A stretch of 27,761 bases of DNA from Actinomycetes bacterium (GTDB taxonomy: Bacteria > Actinomycetota > Actinomycetes > Mycobacteriales > Micromonosporaceae): positions 1-27,761 of the forward strand of contig JAJYSW010000010.1 in the NCBI GenBank assembly GCA_021793335.1, in the 5' to 3' direction. Made by a program: the position numbers and the translations under genes. The stretch's first letter is position 1; the number at the start of each line of letters is the position of its first letter. Below are positions 24,600 through 27,761 of the stretch, one piece after another. Under the pieces are notes generated by a model, which was given only the letters and a program-made list of their open reading frames with translations, was not told where the DNA came from and did no database searches.

Positions 24600-24628
24600 T
24601 GCGCCCCTCTCCTTCTCGATCCGCCGCA

Positions 24629-24647
24629 AAAGGCAAGGCTACCCTAA
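24629..24647. promoter_or_regulatory. Candidate DtxR/IdeR iron box over opposing -10 elements
   Basis: AAAGGCAAGGCTACCCTAA matches the consensus TTAGGTTAGGCTAACCTAA at 14 of 19 positions. It covers TACCCT (24640-24645) on the plus strand and TAGGGT (24646-24641) on the minus strand, both possible -10 hexamers, for the two divergent genes. Neither has a clear -35. Confidence 0.35.
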
Positions 24648-24712
24648 TCGAATCGAGCCGCCGGGCGTACGTCCGGCGGCCCCCACCCACGGATGGATTG
24701 GCGCAGTACCTG

Positions 24713-25723
24713 ATGCTCGGCACACACCGGATCAACGAATCGCAGCTCGTTGAACTCCTCCGCCGTGCCCGACAGACCGACTTCGGGCGCTGGAGCAAGG
24801 ACGACCTGTACCGGGCCATGACGAACCTCGGCTGGCAGGTCCGCTCCGCCGAGGTCGACATCGGCATGTGGCGTGCCGAGACCGGCTACGAGACCGGCAA
24901 CGCCATCGCCGACTCCGTCCCGCCCCAGACGCCCCTGTGGGGCCGCGCCGACTTCTACTCCATCGAGGTCATGGTCCTCAGATCGGCCGAACGCGGCCGC
25001 CAGGGCGAGCAGCACCGCACGAACGTGTTCCGGGAAGTGCTGCGCACCATGATGAACGAACTCGGCGCGCCCGAAGTGCGCGGCGGCGACGGCGGGCCCT
25101 GGATCCGCTGGTACCGGGACGGACTGCTCTTCGAGCTGCACCTGCGACGCTTCCACGGGGGCGTGACCCTCCGGCTGCTCTCCCCGCAGCTGTTCGAACA
25201 GCTCGAGGCGCACGCGGTCGGCAAAGGCGACGTCTCGGGCTGGCAGGCGTACGCCCGCAAGTCCCAGCACCCGCCGGAGCCCGCCTGCCAGGACATGGGC
25301 GAGTTCACCGAACGGCTCAGCTCGCTCCTGGGCGACATGGCCGCCGACGTGCCGACCATCGACACGTCGGGCACCGTGCTGATCCGCACCGGCGACTGGT
25401 CGGCCAGGTACGTCGCCGCGTTCGTCGACGGCGCCCTGCGGGTCGAGGCCTCCGCGGCCGTCAGCGGCAATTGGCGCGCCGGCCTGTCGCACCTGCCGGG
25501 CATGGGCTTCCGGGCCCCCAGCGGCACCCAGCCGAACTGGTCCCGCACCTTCCAGACGGCGGACCGGGCCACCACCACGCAGGCGGCCCACATGATGGTC
25601 GACGCCCTCCAGGCGTTCGGCATCCAGGACCTGTTCGACATCGTCTACGACGGTTTCACCGCCGACGGCGAGCGCATGTACCTGCCGGTGCTCGGCATCG
25701 GCAACGGCGACAACCCGTACTGA
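24713..25723 (+). CDS. Unrecognised 336-residue actinobacterial protein
   Basis: I do not recognise this family with confidence. It is soluble with no signal peptide or membrane helix. The N-terminal part (about 1-75) contains SKDDLYRAMTNLGWQVRS and resembles the weakly conserved pattern of DUF6301-like proteins. A middle part (about 85-165) has WIRWYRDGLLFELHLRRF and RLLSPQLFEQLEAH. The C-terminal half (about 215-336) repeats an alpha/beta pattern and ends QDLFDIVYDGF, then GERMYLPVLGIG. Codon use is like the neighbours. ATG 24713 lacks a good ribosome site; TTG 24698, five codons upstream, has GGATGGA before it and is a real alternative. It is divergent from DUF3159 and ends 32 bp before the threonine aldolase. 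Confidence 0.7.
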   Translation: MLGTHRINESQLVELLRRARQTDFGRWSKDDLYRAMTNLGWQVRSAEVDIGMWRAETGYETGNAIADSVPPQTPLWGRADFYSIEVMVLRSAERGRQGEQHRTNVFREVLRTMMNELGAPEVRGGDGGPWIRWYRDGLLFELHLRRFHGGVTLRLLSPQLFEQLEAHAVGKGDVSGWQAYARKSQHPPEPACQDMGEFTERLSSLLGDMAADVPTIDTSGTVLIRTGDWSARYVAAFVDGALRVEASAAVSGNWRAGLSHLPGMGFRAPSGTQPNWSRTFQTADRATTTQAAHMMVDALQAFGIQDLFDIVYDGFTADGERMYLPVLGIGNGDNPY

Positions 25724-25749
25724 CGATCCACGCCGCCGCCAAGTAGGGT
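25720..25749 (+). promoter_or_regulatory. Leaderless promoter of the threonine aldolase gene
   Basis: CTGACG (25720-25725), an 18-bp spacer and TAGGGT (25744-25749) precede ATG 25756 by 6 nt with no Shine-Dalgarno. The -35 overlaps the stop codon of the upstream gene. Confidence 0.5.
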
Positions 25750-25755
25750 CGGGCC

Positions 25756-26769
<1,014 letters not shown>

Positions 26770-26827
26770 GGGGGCCGTTCGTCGGCCGGATCGCCCGTTT
26801 CGCCGTGGCCGTCCCGCCGAACGGAGG

Positions 26828-26868
26828 TTGTCACCGACCCGAGCCCAAGATAGGTTAGGCATGCCTTT
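26828..26868 (+). promoter_or_regulatory. bfd promoter with overlapping iron box
   Basis: TTGTCA (26828-26833), a 17-bp spacer and TAGGTT (26851-26856) form a good promoter. ATAGGTTAGGCATGCCTTT (26850-26868) matches the DtxR/IdeR box at 13 of 19 positions, with an almost perfect left half, and covers the -10 and start site. Iron-loaded IdeR bound here should block transcription. Confidence 0.55.
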
Positions 26869-26901
26869 GTTAGCCGACCCTAAGTTCCCGGAGGTCTCGG
26901 G

Positions 26902-27087
26902 ATGTACGCGTGCATCTGTCACGGAGTCCACGATTATGAGGTCCGCGACTGCATTCGTGCCGGCGCGCATACCGAGGACGAGATCGGCGAGGTCTGCGGC
27001 GCGGGAACCGGGTGCGGCAACTGCCGCCAGCGCCTGGCCGACATGATCGAGAGTCATTTCGCGGATGAGGCCGTCCCCGCCGCTTGA
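26902..27087 (+). CDS. bfd: Bacterioferritin-associated ferredoxin
   Basis: A 61-residue [2Fe-2S] protein. In characterised systems Bfd binds bacterioferritin and passes electrons to its core so stored iron can be released. The ligands C4, C6, C38 and C41 have exactly the family spacing C-x-C-x31-C-x2-C; C17 and C32 are extra. ATG 26902 has CGGAGG (26889-26894) 7 nt upstream. It lies 161 bp before bfr on the same strand but has its own iron-box promoter. Confidence 0.93.
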   Translation: MYACICHGVHDYEVRDCIRAGAHTEDEIGEVCGAGTGCGNCRQRLADMIESHFADEAVPAA

Positions 27088-27128
27088 GCGCCGAGCAACG
27101 GTCTTCTCGTCGGCGACTGCGCCCGCGG

Positions 27129-27147
27129 TTAGGTTAGCTTGTCCTAT
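27129..27147 (+). promoter_or_regulatory. Iron box upstream of bfr
   Basis: TTAGGTTAGCTTGTCCTAT matches the DtxR/IdeR consensus TTAGGTTAGCCTAACCTAA at 15 of 19 positions, the best in the window. A second half-site TTAGGT starts at 27149, 20 bp later, hinting at tandem binding. Confidence 0.6.
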
Positions 27148-27163
27148 TTTAGGTATTCCTGGG

Positions 27164-27192
27164 TGGAAACCGTTCCTTTCTCGTCATACGCT
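27164..27192 (+). promoter_or_regulatory. Candidate bfr promoter downstream of the iron box
   Basis: TGGAAA (27164-27169), a 17-bp spacer and TACGCT (27187-27192) would start near 27199 and place the iron box at about -70 to -52, an activator position. An alternative -10, TATTTT at 27145-27150, would instead put the box over the promoter. The sequence alone does not decide. Confidence 0.35.
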
Positions 27193-27227
27193 GAGGGCCA
27201 CCGGCCCGGCGGGCCGGCCTGTGACGA
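27181..27227 (+). other. Nested inverted repeats before bfr
   Basis: TCGTCA (27181-27186) pairs with TGACGA (27222-27227) and encloses CCGGCCC-GGC-GGGCCGG (27201-27217). The ribosome site GGAAGGA begins just after it. If transcription starts near 27199, only the inner hairpin is in the mRNA. Confidence 0.35.
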
Positions 27228-27248
27228 TCTGGGAAGGACGGACCCGAC

Positions 27249-27728
27249 ATGCGGGGCGACGAGCGAGTCATCGAATTCCTCAACGAGCAGCTGAGCGCCG
27301 AGCTCACCGCCATCAACCAATACTTCCTGCACGCCAAGATGCAGGAGCACTGGGGGTACACCAAGCTGGCGAAGTACACCCGGGCCGAGTCGATCGACGA
27401 GATGCGCCACGCCGAGGTGCTCACCGACCGCATCCTCTTTCTGGAGGGCCTGCCGAATTACCAGCGGCTCTTCCCGCTGCGCATCGGTCAGAGCGTCCCG
27501 GAGATATTCCGGTGCGACCGCGAGATCGAGGTCGAGTCGATCGACCGCCTCAAGCGCGGCATCGAGTACATGGAGTCGGTGCATGACTACGTCTCGCGGG
27601 AGCTCTTCGCGAGCATTCTCGAAGACGAGGAGCAGCACCTCGACTACATCGACACGCAGCTGGACATCATCGAGAAGATCGGTGAGGAGTTGTACGTCCA
27701 GTCGCTCATCGAGCAGCCGAGCGGGTGA
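27249..27728 (+). CDS. bfr: Bacterioferritin
   Basis: A 159-residue heme-type ferritin that forms a 24-subunit shell, oxidises Fe2+ and stores it as a mineral in the cytoplasm. The ferroxidase ligands E18, E51, H54, E94, E127 and H130 are all present at canonical numbering, with Y25 nearby. M52 is the axial heme ligand shared between two subunits, so it is a true Bfr rather than Ftn. ATG 27249 has GGAAGGA upstream. It is separated from bfd by an iron box and candidate promoter, so the two may be expressed independently. Confidence 0.96.
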   Translation: MRGDERVIEFLNEQLSAELTAINQYFLHAKMQEHWGYTKLAKYTRAESIDEMRHAEVLTDRILFLEGLPNYQRLFPLRIGQSVPEIFRCDREIEVESIDRLKRGIEYMESVHDYVSRELFASILEDEEQHLDYIDTQLDIIEKIGEELYVQSLIEQPSG

Positions 27729-27731
27729 TCC

Positions 27732-27757
27732 TCCGCCGGCGGGGGGACGGCGGCGGA
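27732..27757 (+). terminator. Terminator-like hairpin after bfr
   Basis: TCCGCCG (27732-27738) pairs with CGGCGGA (27751-27757) around a 12-nt loop, 3 nt after the stop codon. The window ends just after it, so a T-tract cannot be assessed. Confidence 0.45.
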
Positions 27758-27761
27758 ACTT

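Overview
The window is about 70% GC, with strongly GC-biased third codon positions. Start codons are mixed (ATG, GTG, TTG), several genes appear to be leaderless, and there are DtxR/IdeR-type iron boxes, a DUF3159 gene and a Tat-type lipoprotein. Together these point to a high-GC actinomycete chromosome (Actinomycetota). The genus cannot be fixed from sequence alone; a Glycomycetaceae-like organism is only a guess. No rRNA, tRNA, CRISPR array, insertion sequence or phage gene was recognised.

Layout. (1) 1-1291: the tail of an unknown gene, then a gene for a membrane-anchored protein with a proline-rich linker and a degenerate receiver domain. (2) 1556-5112: a two-gene heterodimeric ABC exporter whose ATP-site motifs are divided between the subunits. 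(3) 5607-8905: gatCAB, the tRNA-dependent amidotransferase. (4) 8963-10699: mgtE, a Mg2+ channel gene, behind a structured leader that holds a possible 39-codon leader ORF. (5) 10711-13517, minus strand: a lipoprotein sugar dehydrogenase (GSDH/PQQ family) followed by a membrane-bound metallophosphoesterase. (6) 13553-14962: a D-2-hydroxyacid dehydrogenase, divergent from the dehydrogenase operon across 35 bp, and a small convergent PH-like membrane protein. (7) 15426-23801: a five-gene Opp/Dpp-type ABC importer followed by a GH42 beta-galactosidase, with operator-like palindromes around the importer promoter. (8) 23925-26769: a DUF3159 membrane protein, an unrecognised 336-residue protein and a low-specificity threonine aldolase. 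(9) 26902-27728: bfd and bfr, each with its own iron-box-like sequence.

How the genes fit together. The importer and GH42 enzyme read as an uptake-and-hydrolysis module for beta-galactosides: a Tat-exported lipoprotein binds the sugar, two permeases and two ATPases import it, and the cytoplasmic enzyme cleaves it. Bfd and Bfr form an iron store and its release partner. The bfd box lies on the -10 element, as expected for repression, while the bfr box may lie upstream of the promoter, as expected for activation. The exporter, gatCAB and mgtE appear to be independent transcription units separated by GC-rich hairpins.

The points most worth a second look are the mgtE leader, the exporter with one intact and one fully degenerate ATP site, the membrane-tethered receiver, and the back-to-back leaderless promoters at 13515-13555. 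Functions are assigned from motifs read by eye; no database search was run.
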